Positions 43,640-51,658 of a stretch of 64,000 bases of DNA are shown one piece after another; within the stretch, counting starts at the first letter, position 1; every line of letters starts with the position of its first letter. Origin of the DNA: Candidatus Dadabacteria bacterium (lineage in GTDB: Bacteria; Desulfobacterota_D; UBA1144; Nemesobacterales; Nemesobacteraceae); the NCBI GenBank assembly GCA_022827275.1, contig JAJDTG010000020.1, positions 124,001-188,000 on the forward strand, written 5' to 3'. Under the pieces are notes generated by a model. It searched no databases. It saw only the letters and a list, made by a program, of their open reading frames with translations, and was not told the DNA's origin. Made by a program: the position numbers and the translations under genes.

Positions 43640-45040
43640 TCAGTCGGCACCCTGTATCACCTCGTCGCCCGCCTTGTGGCGGCTTTTTCTCTCGAACACC
43701 ACCGGGGACCGGGAGTCAAGGTGCTCTATTATCGAGAGGGCGTAGACAAGCTCCTCTATTTTCGTATTCTCATGCTCCATCATGAGCGAGACCTCCTCGC
43801 GCAGCATCCGCATCCGCTCGGCGATCTTTTTTCTGTCCATGGCGGAGAGCGTTCCCTTTCTCTCGGAGCTCCCGATGCCGCTCCAGAGGCTGCGTTCCGC
43901 CCGCTCAAGCCACGCTGCCACGGAGAACACCGCTATCGGCCTCGCAAGCGCCGAGACGTAGGTTCCTCCTATCTCGGGATCCACGGCCCCGGCCGAGGAG
44001 AGAAGCTTCCACGCGGGAAAAGGGAGGGCGTCGAGGAATCTCACGGTGTCGTCCTGCGGGCGGCGGTTTCCGACTATGGCCGAGTGGGCCTCAAGCAGCT
44101 TCTCTGAGACAAGTTCCGCAAACGGCTTGAAGCTCGCCCCGACCGACACCGTGGCGGGCGCCGTGCAGTAGGGGTCCGACCCGCAGTTGTATACTTTCCC
44201 CGTGCCGCCTCCGCCCGCGAGGTACTCGAGGCTTATGGTCGGGGGCTTGTACTCAGAGTGCGTCTGCGTGATTATGAAGGTTCCCGTGACGCTCATCACC
44301 TGCTCTTTTTGCTCCTTTGAGAGTGTTCCCGGGGGAATGGTCCGAAGCGCCTCCCACACGGTGTTCCTTGTCGGTTTTACCAGTTCCTTGTCCTGCGCGA
44401 CCGTGCCCGCGTTTATGTCCGCGACGGTGCTAGTTATCCCGCTCTGGGTGCGGCATTCGGAGAGTCCCTCCGCGGGGTCGGTGAAAAGTGACTGCTTGAC
44501 TCCCACGAACGCGCAGCGCCCCGCCTGTTCTCCCCTGATTATTCCCCCTTCCCCGAATATTCCCTCGGCGAGGCTCTCTCCCGCCCTGCAGGTGTTGACG
44601 CTGAGCGAGTTTGCGGCGCGCGAGGCGGCCTCGAGCTTTTCCATTATGTTCTCGCACGGGGAGCAGAGTGTCTTGAGCGCCATCATGAACGCGTAGCTTG
44701 CAAACGACGTTCCTATGGCCTTCATCTTCCGTATGAGGTCTTCTGCACTTATGTAGGAGATCGCCCCCAGGAAAAGGTCCACCCCTCCGCACCCTGAGCG
44801 AAGGTGGGGGAGGCTCACGGAAAGCGGCTGTATGGTTTCGTTGGGGAGCCTTACCGAGACCGAGCCTCCCGTGACGAACCCCCTTGACTGCCCCTCGTAG
44901 ACCCCGGCCGATGTAGCGGTCCCCGAGAGCCCTAGGCGGTCGAACATGCCGCGGACCTCGCTCCCGAGATCGGCCAGGCAGACCTTGGGTGAAAGAACCA
45001 GGGCGAAAACAAGTACTGTCCCAAGGAATGTTTTTCTCAT
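43640..45040 (-). CDS. traH: TraH, pilus assembly protein
   Basis: A 466-residue exported protein. A signal peptide (1-24, ending VCLAD) precedes the TraH family body, with CGGVDLFLGAISYISAEDLI, SFASYAFMMALKTLCSPCEN, NVNTC-like SLSVNTCRAGESLAEGIFG and a C-terminal heptad region. It belongs to the outer-membrane TraH/F/W/U/N/TrbC group of F-type systems. Its ATG overlaps the traF stop (ATGA). Confidence 0.95.
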   Translation of the reverse strand: MRKTFLGTVLVFALVLSPKVCLADLGSEVRGMFDRLGLSGTATSAGVYEGQSRGFVTGGSVSVRLPNETIQPLSVSLPHLRSGCGGVDLFLGAISYISAEDLIRKMKAIGTSFASYAFMMALKTLCSPCENIMEKLEAASRAANSLSVNTCRAGESLAEGIFGEGGIIRGEQAGRCAFVGVKQSLFTDPAEGLSECRTQSGITSTVADINAGTVAQDKELVKPTRNTVWEALRTIPPGTLSKEQKEQVMSVTGTFIITQTHSEYKPPTISLEYLAGGGGTGKVYNCGSDPYCTAPATVSVGASFKPFAELVSEKLLEAHSAIVGNRRPQDDTVRFLDALPFPAWKLLSSAGAVDPEIGGTYVSALARPIAVFSVAAWLERAERSLWSGIGSSERKGTLSAMDRKKIAERMRMLREEVSLMMEHENTKIEELVYALSIIEHLDSRSPVVFERKSRHKAGDEVIQGAD

Positions 45041-45837
45041 TTTCCCTCCCCGCTAAGCAGGAAAAGTCCTTTGTTTTCCTCCTGCCCCGCTCCGAGCACT
45101 TCCTCTCCAACTACGTGGAGCCTTCGCCTTATTTCGCCGAGAGTGAGGTAGCCCGTGCCTATCCGGGCGATCTTTCTCTGCGAGGGAACGAATAGGAAAA
45201 GCGCCGGCACCCGCCGGACGCCCAGGCGCGCGGCCTGCGCCGCGCCGTTTACAAAATGCGGGTAAAGAGGATAAAGCCCCCTTCCGTCAAGGGACGCCGC
45301 CAGGACCCCGATCCCGTGCCTCCTCTCAAGGGTTTTTATGATCTCCGCCTGCCCGCGGCAAAACGGGCAGTCCGAGCGGAAAAAGAAAACGAGCTTTCCC
45401 ACCCGGGATATTTTCTCGATCACGCCCTCGCGGGCGGTTTTCCTGAGGTTCCTCGAGATCTCGGCTCCCGCGGCGCTTACGGGATTATCAACCGTCGAGT
45501 CAAGAGCAGGGCTCTCCCACAGGACCCGTTTCCAGACGCGCGCGAACTCCTCGCTTCGCTCAAGCACTTGTTTCTGGTGTTCCATGTACGCCCTCACGTT
45601 CTCTTTGGTCGGGGAGAGAAGGGCGGCCTCAAAAAGCCTCTCTCCCCTTTCCCTTATCTCTTTTACGGTCAACTGCCTCCTGGGGGTTCCGGGCCGTGCC
45701 TCCTCCGTGCGCGAAGAGAGGGGTTCATACCAGAACCAGCCCCTCTCTTTCTGGTCGAAGTAGCGCTCTCCGAGTGCCGCGGGTCCCAAAGAGAGAACAA
45801 AAAACGCGGCGGCCAGTGTCGCGAGGGCCATTCTCAC
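45037..45837 (-). CDS. traF: TraF, thioredoxin-like pilus assembly protein
   Basis: A 266-residue exported protein. A signal peptide ends near ALGER, and YFDQKERGWFWYEPL is the family start. The thioredoxin-like domain has LVFFFRSDCPFCRGQAEIIK with a CxxC (absent from F-plasmid TraF but common in other F-type clusters), then RVPALFLFVP. GTG 45837 forms a GTGA overlap with the traN stop and has GGGAGGAG at good spacing. It probably helps disulfide formation in TraN, TraU and TraH. Confidence 0.94.
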   Translation of the reverse strand: MRMALATLAAAFFVLSLGPAALGERYFDQKERGWFWYEPLSSRTEEARPGTPRRQLTVKEIRERGERLFEAALLSPTKENVRAYMEHQKQVLERSEEFARVWKRVLWESPALDSTVDNPVSAAGAEISRNLRKTAREGVIEKISRVGKLVFFFRSDCPFCRGQAEIIKTLERRHGIGVLAASLDGRGLYPLYPHFVNGAAQAARLGVRRVPALFLFVPSQRKIARIGTGYLTLGEIRRRLHVVGEEVLGAGQEENKGLFLLSGEGK

Positions 45838-47564
45838 TGTTTCTCCTCCCTCTCGCAGTCAAGTGACCCGTCCGGGCAGAGATCCTCGATATCCTCTTCC
45901 GCCCTCTCCGTTGAGCCCGTAAGGTCGGGGATCTCGGCAGCGTCAAGGAGGTCTGCGTAAATCTCTGAGAAATCAACCGCGTCGAAGTCTATTTCCTGGA
46001 GCTGCTCCGCGGTCATCCCTCCGCAGTTGGGATTCCTGGGCCTGCCCCAGCCGCCGTTTCGAGCCGTGGCCCAGAGCCCTCTTTGTATGAGCTGACCCCT
46101 CGTCTGCTCGTGGAACACCCTTGCCATCTTGGAATTAAAGCAGCAGTAAACCTTTCTTTTCTTGAGCGTCACCCCAAGCACCTTCTTCTTGTGTATCCCG
46201 ACGTAATGGCAGGCCCCCGCGCCGTCCCTTCTCGCGCGAAGTTCCTTCGTGTTCCGGGGACACGCGCCCGAGAAAAGCCCTTTTTTCCTGCAGCAGTTCT
46301 GTATGAATCCCGTGAGATTGAGATCGCAGCGGTAGCGCTTTCCCTTGAATATCGTCACTTCCCCGCCCGAGGTGTCCGCGCAGTCGATCGGTCCCGCGGT
46401 CGCCCCCGTAGTCTCGTCCACCTCGATGGGCCCGTACCCCTCGGCGGAGCTCTCACCGTCTGCGGTCGTCGCAAGGCATCTCTCCATGTCGGCAAGCATT
46501 GCCATGCGCGAGGCCACTTCGGGAAAATCCGTGTTCTGCTCCGTCTGTGTGTCGAAGCAGTCATCTCCCGAGGCGCAGCGGATTTCCCCTCCGCACTCAT
46601 ACGTGACGCTTTTTTCCCGGCAGAGGCTTACGCTTTTCGGACAGTCATAGGGGTTTTCCTGGATAAGGCATACCCCGAGGTCCGTCCCCGGCGGGTCGGG
46701 GAACTCGGGATGCTCGCGGAACCGCATGACGCAGCGCGCCCCGGTCTGGTGGCAGCCCTCGGCGCGCAGCTTCGGGCAGTCGGGGCCTTCCGCCAGGGGG
46801 CTTGCGCAGAGGTAGGTGTATTCCCTGTTCGTGCACACGGTTTCTTTGTCTGGAGTCTGGGTAGTTCCGAGGCAGCGGTTCCTGAAGGTTTCGCAGTTTC
46901 TGGCCGCCTTGTAGCCCCCGCAGCGGTCGTCGGTCTCAATGCGCGTTTCGTGTGTGGTTTCGGTGTCCGTTTCCGAGGCTCTCCGTCGGGACTCGGTGTC
47001 CCGGGGGATCACGATAACGGTCTTTTTCACGTTGCAGTAATGTCTGCTGAGCGTTGCCTCCTCGTAGCACTCTTTTTGTTCGTTCCATAAGTTTTCCGTG
47101 TATTCAGTGCACACCTCCTTTTTCTCGCATGAAGACAAGGGGCCCTCGATCGCACGCTTGGAGCCTGCGATCATGGGGTCCGTTTCGGGGTCTATGGTGA
47201 ATGCGGGCCTCTCCGCGGAGCTTCGCTTAAGAAATCCGGGGGCGTCTGAGGTGGCCGGGTTCCCGCCCCGTATAGCGCCCTCCGCTTCGACTCTCATCCC
47301 CTCGGGATCCCCGGTCCATCGTGTCCCCTCGGTCTGGAATTCCTGGCGGGTCTCCGGCCCGTAGCCCGGAAGCGCTTCCGGTTCGACCTCTGACGGACTC
47401 AGGGTTTGCGAGTGGCGTGACAGCATTTCAGTGCCGTGGACGCGTCCTTCCCGGAGGCCCGTTTCGAAATCCTCCCCTCCGTGTGCCGGAAGCAACGGCA
47501 GGAGCAGAAGGCTAATTGCCACGAAAGCCGCTTTTTTCAAGGCGCCTGATAAACACCCCGGCAT
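45834..47564 (-). CDS. traN: TraN, cysteine-rich mating-pair stabilisation protein
   Basis: A 576-residue outer-membrane protein with a signal peptide (1-29). The body is very cysteine-rich: SSCEKKEVCTEYTENLWN, then many CxnC pairs through FRNRCLGTTQ, GCHQTGARCVMRF and FIQNCCRKKGLFSGACP. The C-terminal block KKRKVYCCFNSKMARVFHEQ is typical of TraN. It binds receptors on the recipient in related plasmids. AAGGAGGACG precedes ATG 47564, inside the end of trbC. Confidence 0.95.
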   Translation of the reverse strand: MPGCLSGALKKAAFVAISLLLLPLLPAHGGEDFETGLREGRVHGTEMLSRHSQTLSPSEVEPEALPGYGPETRQEFQTEGTRWTGDPEGMRVEAEGAIRGGNPATSDAPGFLKRSSAERPAFTIDPETDPMIAGSKRAIEGPLSSCEKKEVCTEYTENLWNEQKECYEEATLSRHYCNVKKTVIVIPRDTESRRRASETDTETTHETRIETDDRCGGYKAARNCETFRNRCLGTTQTPDKETVCTNREYTYLCASPLAEGPDCPKLRAEGCHQTGARCVMRFREHPEFPDPPGTDLGVCLIQENPYDCPKSVSLCREKSVTYECGGEIRCASGDDCFDTQTEQNTDFPEVASRMAMLADMERCLATTADGESSAEGYGPIEVDETTGATAGPIDCADTSGGEVTIFKGKRYRCDLNLTGFIQNCCRKKGLFSGACPRNTKELRARRDGAGACHYVGIHKKKVLGVTLKKRKVYCCFNSKMARVFHEQTRGQLIQRGLWATARNGGWGRPRNPNCGGMTAEQLQEIDFDAVDFSEIYADLLDAAEIPDLTGSTERAEEDIEDLCPDGSLDCEREEKQ

Positions 47565-48219
47565 TTGCGTCCTCCTTTTCCATGAGCCCGAGAGCGTAGG
47601 GAAGCGATACGTCCCCGGAAACCTTTACGTGGCGAAGTCCCTCGCAGTCCGCTCCGGGCACGTGGCCGTAGGCAAGCACGAGCTGCGGCACCGCCCCGAC
47701 CGAGAAGCATTCGAAAAGAACAGGGTCTATCCATACCTGCGCCCCGGTTTTCCCGATGACCTCGGATATCCGCGAAGCGGTTTCCCCGAGATCCTCTCCC
47801 GAAAGTCCTCGGAGAACCATCACCGCGCCCCCGACCGCGCTCTCCCATGCCGCCTCCCTGAGAGAGGAGCGTGGCATCGAGAATGAGAAAAAGTAAAAGA
47901 GCCTGGGCATCCCGTTGTCCGTTGCCACGCTTTTTTCAGGGAAAGACCCCGAGGGCGGGGATTTTACCGAAAGCAGCTCCATTACTTCTTCGGTTTCTTT
48001 CGCTCCGGGGGAGTTTATCTCCGAGAGTGTCTTCTCCGCTCCCGCAATGTCAGGTTCGAGCAGGTCTCCCATGAGTTTTTTCGCGCGCGCGCGCTCCGCC
48101 TCGCCGGGTTTGGTTCTTATTCCCCGAAGCGAAACGGGGTTCTCTGCGGACAAGGCCTGAGTTCCCAGGACGGCGAGCACGACCGCGATCAGAGCAGGCA
48201 GCAGTCTTTTTTTCTCCAT
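47512..48219 (-). CDS. trbC: TrbC, F-type pilin assembly protein
   Basis: A 235-residue exported protein. A signal peptide (1-25) is followed by a region ending in the TrbC core MPRLFYFFSFSMPRSSL, then GGAVMVLRGL and VWIDPVLFECFSVGAVPQLVLA, a thioredoxin-like fold without a CxxC. The start ATG 48219 lies 31 bp inside traU; the open frame extends further but lacks a signal. Confidence 0.93.
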   Translation of the reverse strand: MEKKRLLPALIAVVLAVLGTQALSAENPVSLRGIRTKPGEAERARAKKLMGDLLEPDIAGAEKTLSEINSPGAKETEEVMELLSVKSPPSGSFPEKSVATDNGMPRLFYFFSFSMPRSSLREAAWESAVGGAVMVLRGLSGEDLGETASRISEVIGKTGAQVWIDPVLFECFSVGAVPQLVLAYGHVPGADCEGLRHVKVSGDVSLPYALGLMEKEDANAGVFIRRLEKSGFRGN

Positions 48220-49178
48220 AGCACCAATACCCAGTCCTCTCCTTGGCCGGGATACCACTTGCCGGGGGCCCAGCGCGCCGTCGTCCTTCCTATCGGGAAG
48301 GCTTGCGTGTTCTTCGGAAAGGCGAGCTGAAGCTTGTACTGGTCTTTCACTATTACCCTGTGGGGCCGCGGCGCGCACAGGGAGCCCTCTCCCGTGGTTT
48401 TAAACGCCAGAAATTCGTTGTGAAGCTTCGCAAGCAGCTTCACGGCCGAAAGGGCGTAGACGGCCGGGAGGTCTCCCGTCGCCCCGTTGTTTCCCGTATG
48501 CGGGTAAACGCTTCCCCAGGACCCGGCGCACCAGAAAAGTTCGTTTAGCGCAAAGCCACCCGCAGCGGCCACGGCGTCCGTGGCGCACGAGGCCTGCGCT
48601 ACGGGGTTCGCCACGAGCGCTATTTCGGGGTGGAGGAGAAACGAGAGTTCGTCGTTGCTCCAGAGAGGATCAAACGCAGTCATGTATGCGAGATCGAATC
48701 CTCCCTGGGTCATGCACCCGAAACTTGAAAAAAGGCTCAGCACGGAGAACACCGGGTAGAGAAAGTGGTGGACGTGAAGAAACGAGGTCCTGTCTCCCCG
48801 CTGCCCGCCTCCCTCTCCGTATGTCCCCGCCGTCGCGAAGGATGGAAGAGGAAGCTTTCTGCCCCCGAGCGAAGGAAAACATCCGGGGTGCCTTACAACC
48901 TCGATCAGCTTCACCGGCTCCCAGAAGGAAACCTTTATCCCGACCCTGGGTACCGGGGATCCGCAGAAACAGAGCGGGAAATGGCTTACGGTATCGGTTC
49001 CTTCTCCCGGCGTTACGGCGACTCCCCCTATCTTTATCGGAAACATGGCTCTCCAGTCGACGTCTAAGACCGGGTTAAAGAACCCTCCGCCGCATTTGGC
49101 CGACGCGGTGGCGTCTCTTGCGGTGCCTGGGAGCAGGGCGACGAGAAAAAGAGCCGTGAGGATTTTTCTTCGGGACAT
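48189..49178 (-). CDS. traU: TraU, pilus assembly/DNA transfer protein
   Basis: A 329-residue exported protein. A signal peptide (1-25) precedes the family block CGGGFFNPVLDVDWRAMFPI, then FPLCFCGSPVPRVGIKVSFW, EPVKLIEVVRHPGCFPSLGG and LLHPEIALVANPVAQASC. It needs several disulfides. No Shine-Dalgarno precedes ATG 49178; instead GTATTACA lies 11 nt upstream, as at traD. It therefore probably begins a new transcript after the 376-bp gap. Confidence 0.95.
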   Translation of the reverse strand: MSRRKILTALFLVALLPGTARDATASAKCGGGFFNPVLDVDWRAMFPIKIGGVAVTPGEGTDTVSHFPLCFCGSPVPRVGIKVSFWEPVKLIEVVRHPGCFPSLGGRKLPLPSFATAGTYGEGGGQRGDRTSFLHVHHFLYPVFSVLSLFSSFGCMTQGGFDLAYMTAFDPLWSNDELSFLLHPEIALVANPVAQASCATDAVAAAGGFALNELFWCAGSWGSVYPHTGNNGATGDLPAVYALSAVKLLAKLHNEFLAFKTTGEGSLCAPRPHRVIVKDQYKLQLAFPKNTQAFPIGRTTARWAPGKWYPGQGEDWVLVLWRKKDCCLL

Positions 49179-49554
49179 AATAGTTATAATGTAATACAAA
49201 AAGGGAAATAAGGCAAGAAAAACCTGATCGGGCGGTCCTGGGACGGTTCTCCGCCTGCTGGTGGGACGTGTTTTGCGGAACAGGGAAATTGCGTTTATCC
49301 CGCGTTCTTTTGTTTTTTGAGGCACGGCGCTTGGAGTACCGCAGATGCGGTCAGGAGCAGATCCAGGACGGCTGTTGTGGGCCGTCCGTAGTTCGGGATT
49401 CTGGTGGAGGTATTGTTTCCCAGGTTTTTATCGAACTCATAACCTCGGTTTCATCCTCGTATATATCTTAAATGGTGACTGTGACTCAGGGGACAGCGGG
49501 ACAGGGACGGCAAGCAGGAGAAAAAAATCTCAAGGAGAAGCTTTTTTGTGATGT
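49179..49554. other. Gene-free gap inside the conjugation cluster
   Basis: No gene seen. It holds short inverted repeats, such as GGACGGC with GCCGTCC (about 49368-49389) and ACCGC-AGAT-GCGGT just before, and the traU start motif at its left end. With the next gene it forms the only loose part of the cluster, so it could be an insertion point. Confidence 0.5.
49190..49197 (-). promoter_or_regulatory. GTATTACA start motif of traU
   Basis: Minus-strand GTATTACA, exactly 11 nt before the traU ATG. The same octamer stands at the same distance before traD (61073-61080). Confidence 0.5.
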
Positions 49555-49962
49555 TCAGTGATTGCACCTGATATGAGCTTTCCCCTCTTCATCAAACCAC
49601 GCCTTGGTTTCGACCATATCGGGTGCGTCAACGACTATTACGTAGTCTCCATTTTCAAGATCAATCCTTTTCCCCTTAAGAATCGTTGGGGCGTACTCCG
49701 TTTCCAGGGATTCTGAGGAGGAATGCGGTACCGCCTCGGTTCCATCGTTTTCGATGTCTAGGGCCTCCCACTGCTCACTGGTAAGGATTTTCCCTGTTTC
49801 GGGGTGGATAAATACTTTCACATTGGCACCCGACGCTTCAGCGGGTGGCGAAACCGCCACTGTTTTACCTGAATGGTTCCCGGGAGCGGGCAGATCGTCG
49901 GCGAAGGTTCCTGTCGACCAAAAGCAGGTCGAAAGCACGGCGATGAGCAGAAGTTGTTTCAT
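49555..49962 (-). CDS. Unknown exported protein between traW and traU
   Basis: A 135-residue protein with a signal peptide (1-22, ending GTFAD). The mature part has FIHPETGKILTSEQWEALD and RIDLENGDYVIVVDAPDMVE, and a C-terminal HIRCNH. I do not recognise the family. It is not part of the canonical F-type set. A TATAAT stands 10 nt before its ATG with no ribosome site, suggesting its own leaderless transcript. It could be an entry-exclusion or inhibitor protein, but that is speculation. Confidence 0.7.
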   Translation of the reverse strand: MKQLLLIAVLSTCFWSTGTFADDLPAPGNHSGKTVAVSPPAEASGANVKVFIHPETGKILTSEQWEALDIENDGTEAVPHSSSESLETEYAPTILKGKRIDLENGDYVIVVDAPDMVETKAWFDEEGKAHIRCNH

Positions 49963-50227
49963 ATCAATGACAATTATAAGTAAGTTTGATTTTAAAGTGA
50001 AGACGGATTGGATGTCGAGAGGTCGTTACAAATCGATTACGTGATAGGGCCTGTGCATTCTGGACAATCGTGTGAGCGGTGTTTTTTAACAGCTATTAGG
50101 TTCGCAACAAGGGCTATCAAGGACCATCTCAAAACTGTTCCACTAACAGCGTAAGGCTTCCGCATTTCCCTTGACGGCAAACAGCATAGCCCACAAAGTT
50201 AAGATTTTAATCTGTAATTTTTCGTAA
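49963..50227. other. Intergenic gap after traW
   Basis: 265 AT-rich bp between traW and the unknown exported gene. It contains the TATAAT (minus strand, 49978-49973) of the latter. Nothing else recognised. Confidence 0.5.
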
Positions 50228-50851
50228 TTATTTTAGAATTATCTCTAGTATTCTGAGTTTTCGTTTTTCCTGCGTTACAAGCGACGGTACTTTTTCAATC
50301 TTGAGTCTTCTGAGAATGAAAGGGCTTGCTTTGTACACCATCTGGCCCGCAAGCAAGGAAGCTCTTCGGATATCGCCGTCGGTGAGTAGCAGAATTGGTT
50401 TTTCACCTTTTTTTTCTGTCTTTTCGAGCGCTCTTTTCACTTGGTTCTCCCTCAGCACCAGGATGCTTTTTGAAAGCGGTACATAATCAAGCGGATTTAC
50501 GACACCCGCGGGGAAAATCATTTTTCCCATGTGGTCGTAGAGCGGATTTCGCACGTTCACCGAAGGGTCGACATAACGCACCCGCTCTTCCGTGGCCGAA
50601 GGGACATCGAGAGAAACAAAAGAGTGCTTTGCGTAGGATTCCTCAAGTTTTTTCTCCATGCTTTCCCGAAGAGCCCGCATGTCGATTTCCCCGGCCTTTC
50701 TCCGCACATAGGAAAGCATGTTTTCTTCCTTTATCTCGTAGAGTTTCCCGTGAACCCCGAGGTCTTTACCCGAAGCCTGGCCCGGCACCGGGAAGAACTG
50801 GATAAGAAAAACCGAGGCTAGAACAAGGGAAACCCACGTCCGACTATCCAT
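50228..50851 (-). CDS. traW: TraW, pilus assembly protein
   Basis: A 207-residue exported protein. A signal peptide ends at GQASG, followed by KDLGVHGKLYEIKEENML, the TraW family start. Later come YVDPSVNVRNPLYDHMGKMI, FPAGVVNPLDYVPLSKSILV and LLTDGDIRRASLLAGQMVY. It acts in the periplasm in pilus extension. The start overlaps the preceding S26 peptidase gene by 34 bp. Confidence 0.94.
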   Translation of the reverse strand: MDSRTWVSLVLASVFLIQFFPVPGQASGKDLGVHGKLYEIKEENMLSYVRRKAGEIDMRALRESMEKKLEESYAKHSFVSLDVPSATEERVRYVDPSVNVRNPLYDHMGKMIFPAGVVNPLDYVPLSKSILVLRENQVKRALEKTEKKGEKPILLLTDGDIRRASLLAGQMVYKASPFILRRLKIEKVPSLVTQEKRKLRILEIILK

Positions 50852-51318
50852 GATTTTCTGACGAACCCCCAGTATCTTGAGTCATAGCTTCTCTCTCCGT
50901 CTCCCAGAACGAAGTAGCTGCCGGCGGGAATCACCCCGTCGTGCCGGAAGCTCGAGACGGCCGCTCCTTTTGAATCATGCTTGCTTGCGACGGCCACTCT
51001 CTCGCCGTTTAAGTAAAACTCTCTTCCTTGCGTGCGAAGCGTATCGCCCGGGCAGCCGACGAACCTTTTCGCGAAAACCGTTCCGTAATCCCAGTAGGGG
51101 TTGCGCACGCTCAGGCGAAAAAGCCCTATGCTTCGGGGTCCGCAGGAAATCTCTCCGCCCCGCACCGTTAGAAACGCCCGGTGGGGAAGCGACCCCGATA
51201 CGTTGAATGAAAGACGAATTCCCGAGAGATACGCCCCCGCGAGCAGAGCAAGGATCAGGAAAACCGAAACGGCTGCGCGCGCTCCAAGGCAGACCCGCAG
51301 AAACTCACTCACTTTCAT
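50818..51318 (-). CDS. S26-family signal peptidase (TrhF/RP4-TraF-like)
   Basis: A 166-residue membrane-anchored peptidase. An N-terminal helix precedes the catalytic Ser in NVSGSLPHRAFL (near residue 50) and Lys in VFAKRFVGCPGDTL (near 95). It then has VIPAGSYFVLGDGERSYDSRYWG, the last S26 box. Such enzymes process pilin or another transfer protein in R27/SXT-type systems, whereas the F plasmid uses host LepB. ATG 51318 is preferred (CGGGGAG upstream) and overlaps trbI by 14 bp. Confidence 0.92.
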   Translation of the reverse strand: MKVSEFLRVCLGARAAVSVFLILALLAGAYLSGIRLSFNVSGSLPHRAFLTVRGGEISCGPRSIGLFRLSVRNPYWDYGTVFAKRFVGCPGDTLRTQGREFYLNGERVAVASKHDSKGAAVSSFRHDGVIPAGSYFVLGDGERSYDSRYWGFVRKSWIVGRGFPLF

Positions 51319-51658
51319 CTCCCCGAACGGAAAGCTCCTCGAGTATCTCACCGGTTATGTCGCTCCCGCCCCCAAGGACCGACTTCGCGTCAAGCACGAG
51401 ATAGCCCTCTTTTTCATAATCGGCAAGAACCTCGCCGAAGCGTATGAAAAACCGCCCGACCCGCTCCTCGGCCTCCTCGCGCGATAGCTCCCCGCGAAGC
51501 ACCCTCGAGAATATCCTTTTGCGCTCCTCCGAGATCACCGCGTCGAGGTCTATGAAAACCACCTTTTCATCCCTCTTCCCATCCGCGCAGGAAAAAAACC
51601 CAAACACAGCCAGGAGCGCAAGCACCGCAAGCGCAAGCGAAACCCTCGTTTTTCTCAT
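51305..51658 (-). CDS. trbI: TrbI, F-type assembly protein
   Basis: A 117-residue protein. A hydrophobic start (lipobox-like FFSC near residue 24) is followed by KVVFIDLDAVISEERKRIFS and the helical RGELSREEAEERVGRFF, with YLVLDAKSVLGGGSDIT near the end, matching the F-type TrbI family. ATG 51658 forms an ATGA overlap with the traC stop. Known TrbI affects pilus outgrowth and retraction. Confidence 0.85.
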   Translation of the reverse strand: MRKTRVSLALAVLALLAVFGFFSCADGKRDEKVVFIDLDAVISEERKRIFSRVLRGELSREEAEERVGRFFIRFGEVLADYEKEGYLVLDAKSVLGGGSDITGEILEELSVRGDESE

